Translations under genes and position numbers: made by a program
In this document: positions 10,411-20,637 of the stretch, piece by piece
Numbering within the stretch: the stretch's first letter is position 1
How the letters are laid out: the number at the start of each line of letters is the position of its first letter
DNA from: Epithemia pelagica
Taxonomy: Eukaryota; Bacillariophyta; Bacillariophyceae; Surirellales; Surirellaceae
Length of the DNA: 64,000 nucleotides
NCBI GenBank assembly: GCA_946965045.2
Contig: OX337232.1
Span: 2,046,001 to 2,110,000 of the forward strand
Direction of reading: 5' to 3'
Notes under the pieces: generated by a model
The model's database searches: none
Told to the model about the DNA's origin: nothing
Seen by the model: only the letters and a program-made list of their open reading frames with translations

Positions 10411-11224
10411 ATGGACCCTCCAACAAGTGGTGAAGAGCCCCCTACGAAAAAGGTGAAGGGTGATGACCGGACGTCCCAGCCCTTGCCGGTGGAATGGACG
10501 ACCCCCAAGAAAGAAGGTGATTCCGTTCCTCAGGTCAACTTTGTCTGCCGCGTCCGCACCGACAGTGAAGGTGATAATCCTTTTGATTGGAAGACGTTTA
10601 CGACCAAGGACTTGTTTGGTGATAAACGGGTTGTCGTCTTCTCCTTACCAGGGGCCTTTACCCCAGTCTGCAGTTCCACGCATTTGCCTGGTTACGACAA
10701 GGCGTACGATGAAATCAAGGCATTGGGTATAGATGAAGTCTATTGTACGTTGTCATGATACCGAATGAGTCCCGTTTGGTCCTTTCGGAGAGAAAGGACA
10801 GTGTGAAGTGTCAAAAAGAAGTCATGCTATTGGCACTAATGATTGTTGCTCGCGTCTTTTTCTGTTTCCAGGTTTTTCGGTCAATGACGCCTTTGTCATG
10901 CGCCAGTGGGGGTTGCATATGGGCTTGGAAGAAGCAGACAAAACGGCATCGATCGGGACTGTCGGGAGTGGATTTGCCAAGGTCAAATTGATTCCCGATG
11001 GTGCCTGTCATTTTACCCGTGGAATGGGAATGAGTTGCGTGTGGGAATCGGAACGTGGCTTTGGGGAACGTTCGTGGCGCTACAGTATGGTGGTCCAAAA
11101 TGGCGTCATTGAAAAGTTGTTTGGAGAACCGGGGTGTGTTCAAAATTCGGGACCCGATCCCTTTGAGGTGTCGGATGCCACCACCATGATTGGATACCTT
11201 CAAACAACGCACAAGAAGGAGTAG
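10411..11224 (+). CDS. Type II (Prx5-like) peroxiredoxin, short N-terminus (two exons)
   Basis: Exon 1 is 10411-10744, intron 10745-10871 (GTACGT...TTCCAG), exon 2 10872-11224; 228 aa. The N-terminus from this ATG (MDPPTSGEEPPTKKVKG) is hydrophilic and has a KKVK patch, so the product looks cytosolic or nuclear. The peroxidatic Cys lies in PGAFTPVCSSTHLPG and the second Cys in VYCFSVNDAFVMRQWG. It shares with its neighbour the EWTTPKKEGD lead-in, the intron position and phase, the donor GTACGT and the C-terminal GERSWRYSMVV block, so the two arose by tandem duplication. It has an extra ~7-residue loop (EADKTASIGTVGSG) after the resolving Cys region. Catalysis is as for the neighbour. An upstream in-frame ATG at 10246 gives a possible longer form. 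Confidence 0.93.
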
Positions 11225-11666
11225 TCATACTAGTCCCGACAGTGGCCGTGGCAAAACTATAGTGATGTGTTGACTCAGCCATCATACCGATTCTCCGGGA
11301 TTATTCGAGTATTTCGTTTGGGTCTGAATGAGTTTGTCATCAAATTAGTAAGTAAGCACATAAGATCAAGGGGAATGCAGTAAGTTGTTTGTTTTCTAGG
11401 AGTACAAGCTTCTGTATGGACGGGTAGGGGTCAAGGTAGTTCTCTTTTGTTGTTCCGCCTTGCGTGTTGTCAAGCAAATATTTACGCCTAAGATCTCCTC
11501 ATTCATAAAATTTTATCAAATATGAAAATATAATAGAATAGAAACGCTCAAGAGTGAGTGATCAAAACGAAACCCATAGAGATTTGTAACGACAACGAAC
11601 ACACAAAAGATCGAAACCGGGACGATTGCGATCGACAAGGCTTGTCATCTCTGTACCATTGATAAA
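11225..11666. other. Intergenic region before CSN5
   Basis: About 440 bp, AT-rich near 11500-11540. It contains one CTAGGAGTAC word at about 11396. No gene or structured repeat is seen. Confidence 0.3.
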
Positions 11667-12902
11667 ATGAGCGGAAAAGTAGCGAGCAGCTCTGATCCAT
11701 CAGCCATGACATATGTGACGGACAGCGCCGATGCCAAATATGCTGTAGATCCGACGTCGTTGCAGACTCTGCGGGAGAGTGTTCCTTGGATGAAGGATGC
11801 CAAGTATTTTAAGAAGGTGGCCTTGTCGCCGTCGGCTGTGATGAAAGTGATGATGCATTGTCAATCTGGTGTTGAGAAGGGCATTGCAAAAGGAGGTAAT
11901 CCCATTGAAGTAATGGGATTTTTGTTAGGTCGCCCGGATCCTGTTACTCCCAAAACCTTGGTTGTCACCGATGCCTTCCCGCTACCGATTGAAGGGTTTG
12001 AAACCCGAGTGGTGGCGGACGACCAAGAAGTTCTGAATCATATGATTGCATTGGGAGAAGCGTTGGAAAAGACACGCCGTGAACGTTTTTGTGGATGGTA
12101 CCATTCTCATCCATTCGATTTGGGTGATCATTCCCACTGTTTCCTTTCACAAACTGACTTAACCACTCAATTGCAATGGCAACGAATGGAAGATCCTCAT
12201 GGAAACCCGTTCGTAGCAATTGTTGTCGATCCTCTACGTTCATCTCACATGGAAATTCCTGAACTAAAGGCCTTTCGGGCCTTTCCGCCTGAGTTCAGTC
12301 CTGCAGCAAATGAATGTCCTGACGGTACCCTAGAAAGTCGCGAGAAGGTACGGTTGGAAAAATGGGGATCCTGTTGGAACCGCTATTACGAACTGGAGGT
12401 GGAGTATTTCATGTCTCGCGTCTCACGGAATGTAATGGAAAAACTAACGCAAGACTACTTGTGGATGCGCACCTTGACGAGACCCACGGTGTCTTCCCGG
12501 ACCGCGGCCTTGACCACGGCCGTACAGCATTATCAAACTGCTGCTGGATCGTCGGCTGGACTTGGTGGAGGAGGATCATCTCGTGGCTCCGCGGCGGCAG
12601 CCGTGGTCGCAACGAGCGCGGCTGGGGCCACCACGTCTTCCTCCACTGAAGCGTACAACCAAGCCCGGACCGAACAAGCCATGGCTGCCATGGCTGTTGG
12701 TGCTGGTCCTTCACCCTCCACGCTCGCACCATCCTTACCAGGATCAATTCCTTCTTCCTTGGTACAACTTTCACCGTATGCGGCCGTCTCGGACAAGGCC
12801 AAAGAGTTGCACAAGGCAACGCGAGAAATCATGGAAGTGGCAGCAGATCAACTGTGTGATGAAACTCTTCAGCAAACCAAGGAAAAGATATTTGCCTCGT
12901 AG
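11667..12902 (+). CDS. CSN5: COP9 signalosome subunit 5 (JAMM deneddylase)
   Basis: This is a single exon of 411 aa from the ATG at 11667. The MPN/JAMM domain starts near residue 50 (FKKVALSPSAVMKVMMHCQ). The conserved Glu is in IEVMGFLLG, the zinc ligands are in GWYHSHP, and the Asp is in LSQTDLTTQLQWQ. It removes NEDD8 from cullins within the COP9 complex, so it controls cullin-RING ubiquitin ligases. The JAMM loop is longer than usual: 15 residues lie between the second His and the Asp instead of 10 in human CSN5 (insert FDLGDHSH region). A Ser/Ala/Gly-rich linker (residues ~295-345) precedes C-terminal helices, as in other CSN5 proteins. Length is slightly above the usual 330-360. Confidence 0.93.
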   Translation: MSGKVASSSDPSAMTYVTDSADAKYAVDPTSLQTLRESVPWMKDAKYFKKVALSPSAVMKVMMHCQSGVEKGIAKGGNPIEVMGFLLGRPDPVTPKTLVVTDAFPLPIEGFETRVVADDQEVLNHMIALGEALEKTRRERFCGWYHSHPFDLGDHSHCFLSQTDLTTQLQWQRMEDPHGNPFVAIVVDPLRSSHMEIPELKAFRAFPPEFSPAANECPDGTLESREKVRLEKWGSCWNRYYELEVEYFMSRVSRNVMEKLTQDYLWMRTLTRPTVSSRTAALTTAVQHYQTAAGSSAGLGGGGSSRGSAAAAVVATSAAGATTSSSTEAYNQARTEQAMAAMAVGAGPSPSTLAPSLPGSIPSSLVQLSPYAAVSDKAKELHKATREIMEVAADQLCDETLQQTKEKIFAS

Positions 12903-13999
12903 CGATTCGACCCAAGTATAGGGCGTCCAATGCAACTACCCAGATGGCGATACTTTGCTTGCCCGCACCGTTTCATTTTGATATCTTGCCATTCAAATGC
13001 ATAAGTTGCTGTGATTTTATTTTGGTACGAACTACTCCTAGTTGCATTCAACCGTCTGTTTCAGATTGCATTTTCCCTTTTGACCGTTGTAGATATCGAA
13101 CATATCGGAGAAGGAGTAAAATGCTCCTCTAGAAAGCTCCCCCCGACTTTGGGGGGGGCCCAGGCAGGCGAAGGGGGAAAGGGAAGGGGAAAGGAAGGAC
13201 TTGCCATAGGATGAGGGATTCCACTTCCTAACGGGAAACCGATATAACCGTCGCCAATTTTTAGTCTTGGTATATCTTGAGTACACTAATTTCTATAGTG
13301 ATCATTTTTCGTGGAGGGAGTTAAATGAGGAATGACAAATCCCCCGCGGCTGGGGGACTGGGCATAATTCGAACTTTCTAACTACCCAATCAAATCTTGC
13401 CATAAAAAAATGAGCGACAGAAACAGACAGATCCTCAGTACCAAGCTTTCTACACAGGAATCACGTATGTACCTGGCTACGTGAAATTTGTACCGGAAAA
13501 TCGCTTGATTCTCAGTATAACACAAACAGTAGTACGAAAGACCGTGGACATCTCACCATCCACATTTCATTCCTCATAATTTGGTAACAAAAACCAGTGA
13601 TTACACCGAAGACACAACACCATCATCACTCCATCCGTTCCCACCACCATATCGTTCCCACCACCATAGCGTTGCCATTGCGTTGTCATACCGTTGTCAT
13701 CACCAACAACAACAACAACAAGCCGAAAGCCACAGCGGCACAAAAAGTAAGTGTTTCCCTCGCCGATGGATGTGATGACAACAGTAACTAACCTTTGCTT
13801 TCTTCCATGTTTACAGGAAAAGTGGAGTGCAGTAAGGCCGTTCCCAAATCGGACCCGAAACCAAATCGAAAAGTAAGGCTGTTCCCAAAACGGACCCGAA
13901 ACCAAATCGAACAGTAAGGCCGTTCCCAAAACGGACCCGAATTCATTTTTTCAGTAAGGCCGTTTTAACAGACCCGAAATCAAAGTCCGGCCATTAACC
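12903..13999. other. Intergenic/leader region with repeats and a probable 5'UTR intron
   Basis: About 1.1 kb upstream of the 477-aa gene. It has C- and G-rich palindromic patches at 13137-13160 and 13340-13362, a purine run at 13168-13200, CAC/CAA trinucleotide runs near 13640-13720, and a good intron at 13747-13816. That intron has GTAAGT, a CTAAC branch-like word at about 13789, and a pyrimidine tract ending ACAG. The intron probably lies in the leader of the gene at 14000. No protein frame joins cleanly across it. Confidence 0.5.
13832..13990 (+). repeat. 41-bp tandem repeat in gene leader
   Basis: Three copies of a 41-bp unit start at 13832, 13873 and 13914. Each begins GTAAGGC, contains TTCCCAAA and CGGACCCGAA, and differs by one or two bases. 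A decayed fourth copy starts near 13955. The array lies just upstream of the ATG at 14000. Each unit begins with a word resembling a splice donor. Confidence 0.8.
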
Positions 14000-15433
14000 A
14001 TGGCCCGGGACCGTCGACCCAAGGCGCCTCCAAAGGCGGCCTCAACAACATCCACGGCAGCAACCGCTGCTGTGAAATCTGAATCTCGTCCCAAAAAACG
14101 GGAACAAGAGGACGATGACAACTTTTCGATCTCGACTCCTATCCCGAAAAAGAAATCCAGGACGAAAGCGCCTGTGGATTCGGAGGAGGAAGAGGAGAAC
14201 GAATTCGATGATGAAAACTCAGTCGTACCAATCGACAAACCTCCCAAAAAGAAGGGGGACTCCTCAAAAACGGCCGCCTTGAAAAAGGATGAGTTGGATG
14301 AAGAGGAAGAGGAAGACGACGACGAAGTCGAAGATGACTGTCCTATATTCGAGGACAAGACTCTCGCTTTGTCCAACTACCTCCCCCGCGTTCGGACCAA
14401 ACGCAATAATTTTATGAACGAAAACGTTACGGCTTCCGCGGCGATCGCATTGGCAAATGCCATTGACGAGAATGTATGGTTCCCGCTGGGTCAAACGACT
14501 CCTGGCGCGGATCTATACGGGTTCAGCCTGATTGCTCAGGCCAACAAGGTGCCGTTGAAAGAAGACGAGACGCTAGCAATGGCTATGAACAACCGCATTA
14601 CGTCGTTGATCAAGCCTTTGTACAACTTTCAGAAAATCGAAGAAGCCAAGTTTAACTTGAGCGATTACAGCATCCCCACTCCAGTGGTGGTTGTCTTCCC
14701 GAGCAAAGGCAATGCCAAATACAAAGGCTTTGCTGTTTGTGGATCATGGATCTACGTTGCCAAAGAGAAGTACACGATGGAAGCAACCCAGCAGAACTTT
14801 GTGAATCTGGGTTACATGGAAATCGTGAACGAGAAAGGCGATCGTGTTCGTCACAAACACAGCCGATCCAAATTGGAAGAGACAACAAGGCGCCTCGAAC
14901 AGGCTGTCACGAGTCTAGAGAACAGTGTCTTGGACATCAACACTGCCCATTTGGAATCGAGCATCAAAACGGAAGACACCACTCGGCGCCTCGAAGAGGC
15001 TGTCGCTGGATTGGAGTCGAGTACGAGCTCGATCTTAGAGAAGCTTGAACAAGGGACAAACAAGCCCTCCGGTTCATCTGAAGCTACTCTTGCCGAATCT
15101 CCCGACTCCAAGGGAAAGGTTGGACCTCCTCCGGAAGCAGAAGGACCGGAACAGACCGACGAGGATATGATTCCTACCATTCCTTCTCCAGCACCGGAAG
15201 CGGAAGCGAAACCGACCCCTCCCAAACCCACGGTTATCAACATCAGCCAAGGTGAAGTTGTTCTACAGAAGGGACAAATGCTCCGTGTCCGAAAGGGCAT
15301 CAGGCATTTTGCCATTGTCCCCAACAAGGACTATGTCACAAAACTCCTACAAAAAGAAGAACAACGACGCAGGGAAATGGCAAACGCCGCCCTCAACCCG
15401 AACTCGCACCATGTCCATGCGTCTCGCCGTTGA
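14000..15433 (+). CDS. Unknown protein with acidic/basic N-terminus and coiled-coil repeats, possibly element-borne
   Basis: This is a single exon of 477 aa; the ATG is in a strong context (accATGG). Residues 1-115 are Lys/Pro-rich then strongly acidic, like a nuclear protein. Residues 120-280 form a globular-looking segment (YLPRVRTKRNNF ... VVVVFPSKGNAKYKGFAVC). Residues 285-350 hold two copies of a coiled-coil motif built on TTRRLE(Q/E)AV and SLE/GLES. Then comes a Pro/Glu-rich linker and a basic C-terminus. I recognise no family. It converges with the transposase-like gene whose stop is 330 bp away, and a 41-bp repeat precedes it, so it may be part of the same mobile unit (inference). Confidence 0.65.
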   Translation: MARDRRPKAPPKAASTTSTAATAAVKSESRPKKREQEDDDNFSISTPIPKKKSRTKAPVDSEEEEENEFDDENSVVPIDKPPKKKGDSSKTAALKKDELDEEEEEDDDEVEDDCPIFEDKTLALSNYLPRVRTKRNNFMNENVTASAAIALANAIDENVWFPLGQTTPGADLYGFSLIAQANKVPLKEDETLAMAMNNRITSLIKPLYNFQKIEEAKFNLSDYSIPTPVVVVFPSKGNAKYKGFAVCGSWIYVAKEKYTMEATQQNFVNLGYMEIVNEKGDRVRHKHSRSKLEETTRRLEQAVTSLENSVLDINTAHLESSIKTEDTTRRLEEAVAGLESSTSSILEKLEQGTNKPSGSSEATLAESPDSKGKVGPPPEAEGPEQTDEDMIPTIPSPAPEAEAKPTPPKPTVINISQGEVVLQKGQMLRVRKGIRHFAIVPNKDYVTKLLQKEEQRRREMANAALNPNSHHVHASRR

Positions 15434-15678
15434 AGAACGACGAAAAACCCTATCCTACTCCAATTTGTTATTGGAGTGGTATTTGTCATGCCACTCTACA
15501 AATGGGGAAGAAGAAACGAGTGGGGTAAACCTACTACTTGGAATTACTCTGTAAATCCTTGATACTAATATTGCTGTTTCAACACAGTCGATATCTCTGA
15601 TAGGACTTGAAATTTTTCATGTGCTTATTATATTACTGACGATGGAAACTAAAGAAGACTCTGACGAAGGGTTGATTT

Positions 15679-15777
15679 AGAGGGGCCATGTAATCACATG
15701 GACTCCGATGAAGAAGGCAGGGCCACGTTCTCTCGTGGACTCTGAACGAAGAAGGGCCATGTACTTACATGGACTCT
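15679..15777. repeat. Array of three small hairpins beside the transposase stop
   Basis: Three related units about 38 bp apart each hold a perfect short inverted repeat within GGGCCAYGT...ACRTGGACTC: CCATGT-AATC-ACATGG, CCACG-TTCTCT-CGTGG and CCATGT-ACTT-ACATGG. The spacers share GAAGAAGG or similar words. The middle copy carries compensating changes (T/A to C/G in both arms), which argues that the structure is kept. The third copy overlaps the stop codon of the minus-strand gene. Confidence 0.7.
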
Positions 15778-18700
15778 TCCAAACTTTGGGTCCCATTGTT
15801 AATTCTGCGATTGGGACAACCAAGAAGATGAGGTGGGCGTCCGTTCCGATTAGGGCGTCTCACCCATTCTAAAAAAGCTTGACAGCAAATCTGTTGTTGT
15901 GCCTTGGGGCGTTTGGTACGAGCGATGTCTCTCCACGACCACGACGATGCAGATGCCTGTGAGCAAATCTCAATGGGACTCTCTCGAGTGCCCGACATTT
16001 CAATTGCTTTCCTGACACCCTCAGGAGGAGTATATTTTACCTTATAAGGATTGGTGATCTTGACCGATGAGGGAATACCCGAAGCATCGGAGACACGATG
16101 CTTGGAGGCCACAGACTTCTTCGCAGGCGTCTGTTTGAATGCTTGAGAAAAAATCGACGGTGCACTCAGGACATCGATACAAACGGGCTCTTCGAAAGGA
16201 TTGCCAATAGTATCCTGTGTTTTGGGTTCTTGTTGGGTTGGCACGATGGTTGCAATCTCTGCCGAAGTGTCCAATTCAATGCGATTGGTGCTGATCGTGT
16301 CCACCTCGACACCATCACATTCCATAGAAGGTGGAAGTGAGCACGATAGCTGCGAAGGCGAGGCCGTTGGAGGAACGGACGCCCTTCCCGATCGTACCTC
16401 GTGTGGCAACGGCGTTGGATTATGCCCACACGCCCGACAATAACAACGATCAGACAAAGGACTTGTCTCCACTTCGGCTTCTCTCTGGAGTTGCTCCGAC
16501 AAGTACTGGGCGAAGAAACGCTCACCGTTGTCTTCGGGGAGAGGACGAGCATAGTCGAAGGGTGACACCGGATAACCAATGGATTCAGCCAATCCATTGG
16601 CGAAAGTCAAGTCACTATGATTGAAAAACTCGGGATGGTTCTTCCATCCTGAAGGAACATTGGGGCGAGAAACACTCGACTCCTCCGCCATACGGATCTT
16701 GTGACGAATCTTGGTGTTGTAACGGGCAGTGCCCACCAGATTCAATGTATCACACAGCTCCGCCCTCATTCTGCAATTAGCGAAGTGGGCCAACTGGTCG
16801 TGGTACTGCTCGACCTTGGACTCACATCGTAACGAGATATATTCGTTGCACTCGTGTTTTGTGGAAGGTGTTGGTTTGATTACACGATAAGTTTCGTGTA
16901 AAGGCAGGGCATCCTGGATGTGGACTGCGTTCTTCATCTGTTCGGTCACGGCGGTCTTCGTGTCGACAGTGAACAGCTTCTTACCAGTACTTGGATCAGT
17001 ATCGCCCTTGTACTGGTCCATCCACCTCTGCAAGTTATGAGCGATCACATCCGGAGGATTGATCTGCTTCATAAGGAACTTGGAGTACTTGCGGCGGAAC
17101 TCCGGTCCCGACTGCATCTCAGAGGACCAGACCGTCCCATTTGACCCGCCTTCAATGCCTTGAGCAAGGCATTGTACGAGTCCGGCTCGAAACCATACAC
17201 GCATTCCAAGAGCTCATTAAGAGCCTTGTGGTAATGGCGATGTCCCTGGCGCATTGTTTTGATGATGCGCTGTTGGAAATGGTAGAGTCCAAGACGACCC
17301 TCCAAGGTATCTCCAAAGAGGAGTTTCCAGAACTCACACTTCTTTGGCCATGTATCGCTATACATGGAAACGGGGTTGAAACCCTTTCGACGGGCTAAAC
17401 ATTCAGCGGCATGAGCAAAAGATTTTGTCTTTGTGTCCTCGACACAAACGGCTGAGGCAATCTCTCCAGTCTCTGTCGCCGAATCCCAAACGGCCTTGAT
17501 TCCAAGGGATTTTTTATAATTCTTGGCGACCTCCATAGTATGATCCTGGGCGAACATACTGGAGGTCGTGACGGATTGTATCTCCCTGATACAACGATCT
17601 TTGTCCGAAACGCCATAGTTGTTGGCCGTGGAAGTCGAAGCACGGTCAAATAAATCACGGAGCGAATCTCCTGATGGTGGGAAGGTGGGGAGATATTCGC
17701 CCGCTAACTCCGGATACAAAGGGACGCCCAAAGGGGCGTCACTAACACCAATGAGACTCTTCCATTCCGACAGATATTCTGTGAATCGCCGGAGATGAGT
17801 GTTGGTGATGCCAGCATAAATGGAGCGCGACAATTTGTCGGCGTTACCATATGTCAGCATGTTCTCTTCGAGTACATGACTGCATGCCCGGTCAAGATGG
17901 AACATCATGCCATTGTCGGCGAACTTCGGTTCGACCGGATAAGCCGACCGAACATGAATCGGAAGGGTCATGAGAACTTTGGCAGAGTTCCCATCATATC
18001 GCATTGGGCATTTTGAACATTTGTACGACATAACAATGGCCCAGTCGGGGGGACCATTGACGTTAAAAATGGGAAACAACTTCTTATTCTTTGAGAAGTT
18101 GCTGCGGTCTCGGCGCAATGTCCCATTATCGCAATCTGGACAGCGGATGACAATGCCAGGGAATTGGTCTTCCCAGCAAACATTGTAAATCCTCTGACCC
18201 TCAATCGAATGATAATGAGGGTCAATTGGCTGTCCATAACGGACGACCGGAATCTGGAATTCCAGTGTCTGTGGTGTGAACCAATTCTGTTCCTTGTGGT
18301 TCAATAAATGGCGGGTAACTGCCATTATTGGTAGGGGAACCCCATTCTTCTTCTCGGTTGAGGAAGAGACAAAGTCTGGGTCGGCCATTGCATCTTGCAC
18401 TGCGTCGTGAAGATTTGTATGGTTGGTTCTCTGAGGAGCCACCATTTGCTGGGCGTACTCACGTACGCTCGGTTCTGCGGTCGATATGTTAAAAAAAGTC
18501 CCCGTGAAGGGCTTTTCGTTCGTAGCGGCAAGTTTCTTGTCGTTCTCTTCGGATTTCACGGTGGTTTTGTTCTTATGCCCCTTCGTCTTTCGATTGTGGG
18601 GGCAAAGAACATGGTGTCCTCGATGCGGCTGTTTTAGCCCATTGAGTTTGGTGTAGCACATGATGCAGTCCTTCGAAGGGTCGAAGGCCTTTGCATCACA

Positions 18701-19021
18701 GTCGAGCGCATTGTCAGAGACTTTGCCAGTCATCTTCTTCTGCCCCTTATTCTGGTAGCACCGGTATTGGTACTCTTGCTTTCGTTTGATAGCAGTGGTG
18801 GCTTTTTGGCGCATCTGGCTTTGGATGCCCATTTCACCGTCTTCTGCTTCGTCCGTTGGGTTCATTCGGTCCTGTGCTCTCGCTGCTGCGTTAGCGTCAA
18901 CGTAGCAGCGGAAGAAGAAAGGATCCAGAGTCGACTTGATGCCGCCCTTCGTCCGTTGGGTCGTCTCCGGAGAGACGCCCTTTTGGCCAGTAAAGCCCAT
19001 ATTAGAATCCTCTTTGTCCAT
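15765..19021 (-). pseudogene. Zinc-ribbon DDE-transposase-like protein with one frameshift
   Basis: The frame opens at the ATG at 19021 (MDKEDSNMGFTGQKG) and runs to about 17136. It then continues in another frame to 15765, together about 1,085 codons. Before the break are Cys/His clusters (CIMCYTKL ... HHVLCPHN; RCPDCDNG ... YKCSKCPM). After these come a DDE-like core with QDHTMEV, MYSDTWPKKCEFW and LGLYHFQQRIIKTMRQGH. After the break the sequence continues YSKFLMKQINPP, FYNHSDLTFANG and PEDNGERFFAQYL, ending with a Cys pair (CYCRACG). The split lies in a run of three C (17136-17138, + strand). I recall similar multi-copy proteins in diatom genomes but cannot verify this here. The break may be real decay, a programmed -1 shift, or an assembly error. 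Confidence 0.65.
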
Positions 19022-19649
19022 CCCTCTTGGTTTTGTTTTTGTTTTTAGAATTATGAGAGTAGTTGTGTGTTGTGCGTTTTTTAGAGAGCTGAGGAGGGAA
19101 TTTTTCGTGTTGGCATTTTCTGGTGAACTCGGTGGGGAATCGGCATGTTCCGAATTCCTTCCGACCGGGACCACCGACTTTGAAATATTGAATAGTGTTA
19201 CTTAGATATTTTTATAGCTAATTGGATCGCAATTGGATTTTTTTAGACTAATTATTAGTGTTGATCCGACAGTTGGTTGACAGTTGGAGGATAGTGACAG
19301 GGGGGAAAAGGCACCAATCAGATCGCTGCCTGAGGAAACTGCACCCCTCCCCCCGGGGAATATCACTCTATGCAATCAATATCATTGGTCGCTTGGTAAG
19401 GCAGTAGTCGGACCGTTGAATGCAAATGACTCTGAAGGATTTTGTACGCCCCCTTCCAACTGATTTCTTCCTGGGACTTTAAATTCATTATTGCCCATAT
19501 ACCAGCGTTCCAACTCATCGACCGTCTCACATTTTGGTTTTCCGGTGCACGATGACAGCTTACAGCTCTCTTCGAAAGGTTGTTTAAGATAGAGAACGAA
19601 CACGATCTGATGATCAGTGTTCATTCTTCATCAGGCCAAGGCATGAAAG
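19022..19649. other. Intergenic region between transposase and family-A gene
   Basis: About 630 bp. It includes a direct ACAGTTGG repeat (19270-19285) and C/G-rich patches near 19300 and 19345-19360. An 80-codon ATG-started minus frame (19624-19382) starts only 26 bp from the next gene on the other strand and has no recognisable features, so I do not call it. The right end of the transposase-bearing element may lie here but I cannot place it. Confidence 0.3.
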
Positions 19650-20422
19650 ATGAATCAAAGTGGTCGAAATACCGCATGCGTTGTTCGCCATGACCTTGCA
19701 GTAGATGTCATGGATGATGACAAACATACGAGCAACCTGTCATTTCCTCGTCGAAAAACACCGCAGCACAAAGCTCCACCCTCGCACGAGAGTATAGATT
19801 CCGAACACGATGATTTTCACAAGATCGGACATTCCATTCTGAACTTTTCGTGGAAAAATGTTGTTTCAAAAACATTTTCTCGAAATGCCGTGCTGTTGCT
19901 CTTTAGCCTTGACGGCTGTCGCTTTGAACTGTTGGCGTTGCAGGAAATAGATGAGAAAGCCACGGTCTCTGATATCTTCCAGCATGTATCGAATTGTCAA
20001 GATGAATTCTTGCAAAGACAAACCTACAAAGGAGTTCTCGTCGCCGCGACTGAAAGATTAGTGACCATGGACAAAGTCGTGGCAAATCATTGTGGGAAAC
20101 GAAACAGTATCCTGGTTGCTGTTCCTGAAGAATCGACGGTGATTGAATGTACAAGGAATGCCATTCAACTGCTGTCAGATCCATTAATTGATCACAGCGT
20201 AAGTGAGAAGCATTAAACTCGCCGCTATTTGTACCATTTCTCACTCCCCGCTACTACTCATGTTTCCTCTTTCAGCTATCCTTGCACGAACTTGACGCCA
20301 GAGGATGGATCACAAGAGGGAAAAAACGGCTCCAATTTCTTTCCGACTCGGACGTGCAAAAGACGAAATTCAGGTTTTCTTGGTACCCTCGTGAGCGAGA
20401 GGAGACAAGACGCACAAACTGA
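19650..20422 (+). CDS. Lineage-specific family protein, domain A only (two exons)
   Basis: Exon 1 is 19650-20198, intron 20199-20275 (GTAAGT...TTTCAG), exon 2 20276-20422; 231 aa. Residues ~75-183 match domain A of the gene at 26147: AVLLLFSLDGCRFELLALQE here against VLLLMDVDSRRFELLQLEFD there, and NSILVAVPEE against NDVLVAVPKV. The phase-0 intron is at the equivalent place in both. Unlike that gene, exon 2 here encodes only a short charged tail with no membrane anchor and no Cys domain, so this is a short form. Domain A is about 110 residues with alternating hydrophobic strands, like a small alpha/beta domain. Function is unknown. It is convergent with the next gene (215 bp apart). Confidence 0.75.
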
Positions 20423-20637
20423 ATATTTAGGTTTGCACAACATTTATACACCTTATTACATCGTTTTCAACAACTTTTACAACTAGGCATACGCTCGAAA
20501 AGACATATTCCATCGTTACCCTCGTTGCATGATTTTGAGATGTCTTTCTTTGTGATGAGCTTTGCATCATGACAATAGTGTTGTATTGCAGTCAATGGCT
20601 TAAAAGCAAGAACATAGGAAAGGTAGCAGGTCAACTA

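Noticed and set aside
13360-13390. TTCGAA-containing stretch considered as part of a tRNA gene
   Set aside because: No matching acceptor, D or anticodon stems could be found around it.
19382-19624. 80-codon minus ORF next to the domain-A gene
   Set aside because: It has an ATG but starts 26 bp from an opposing, better supported gene and shows no match to domain A or B.
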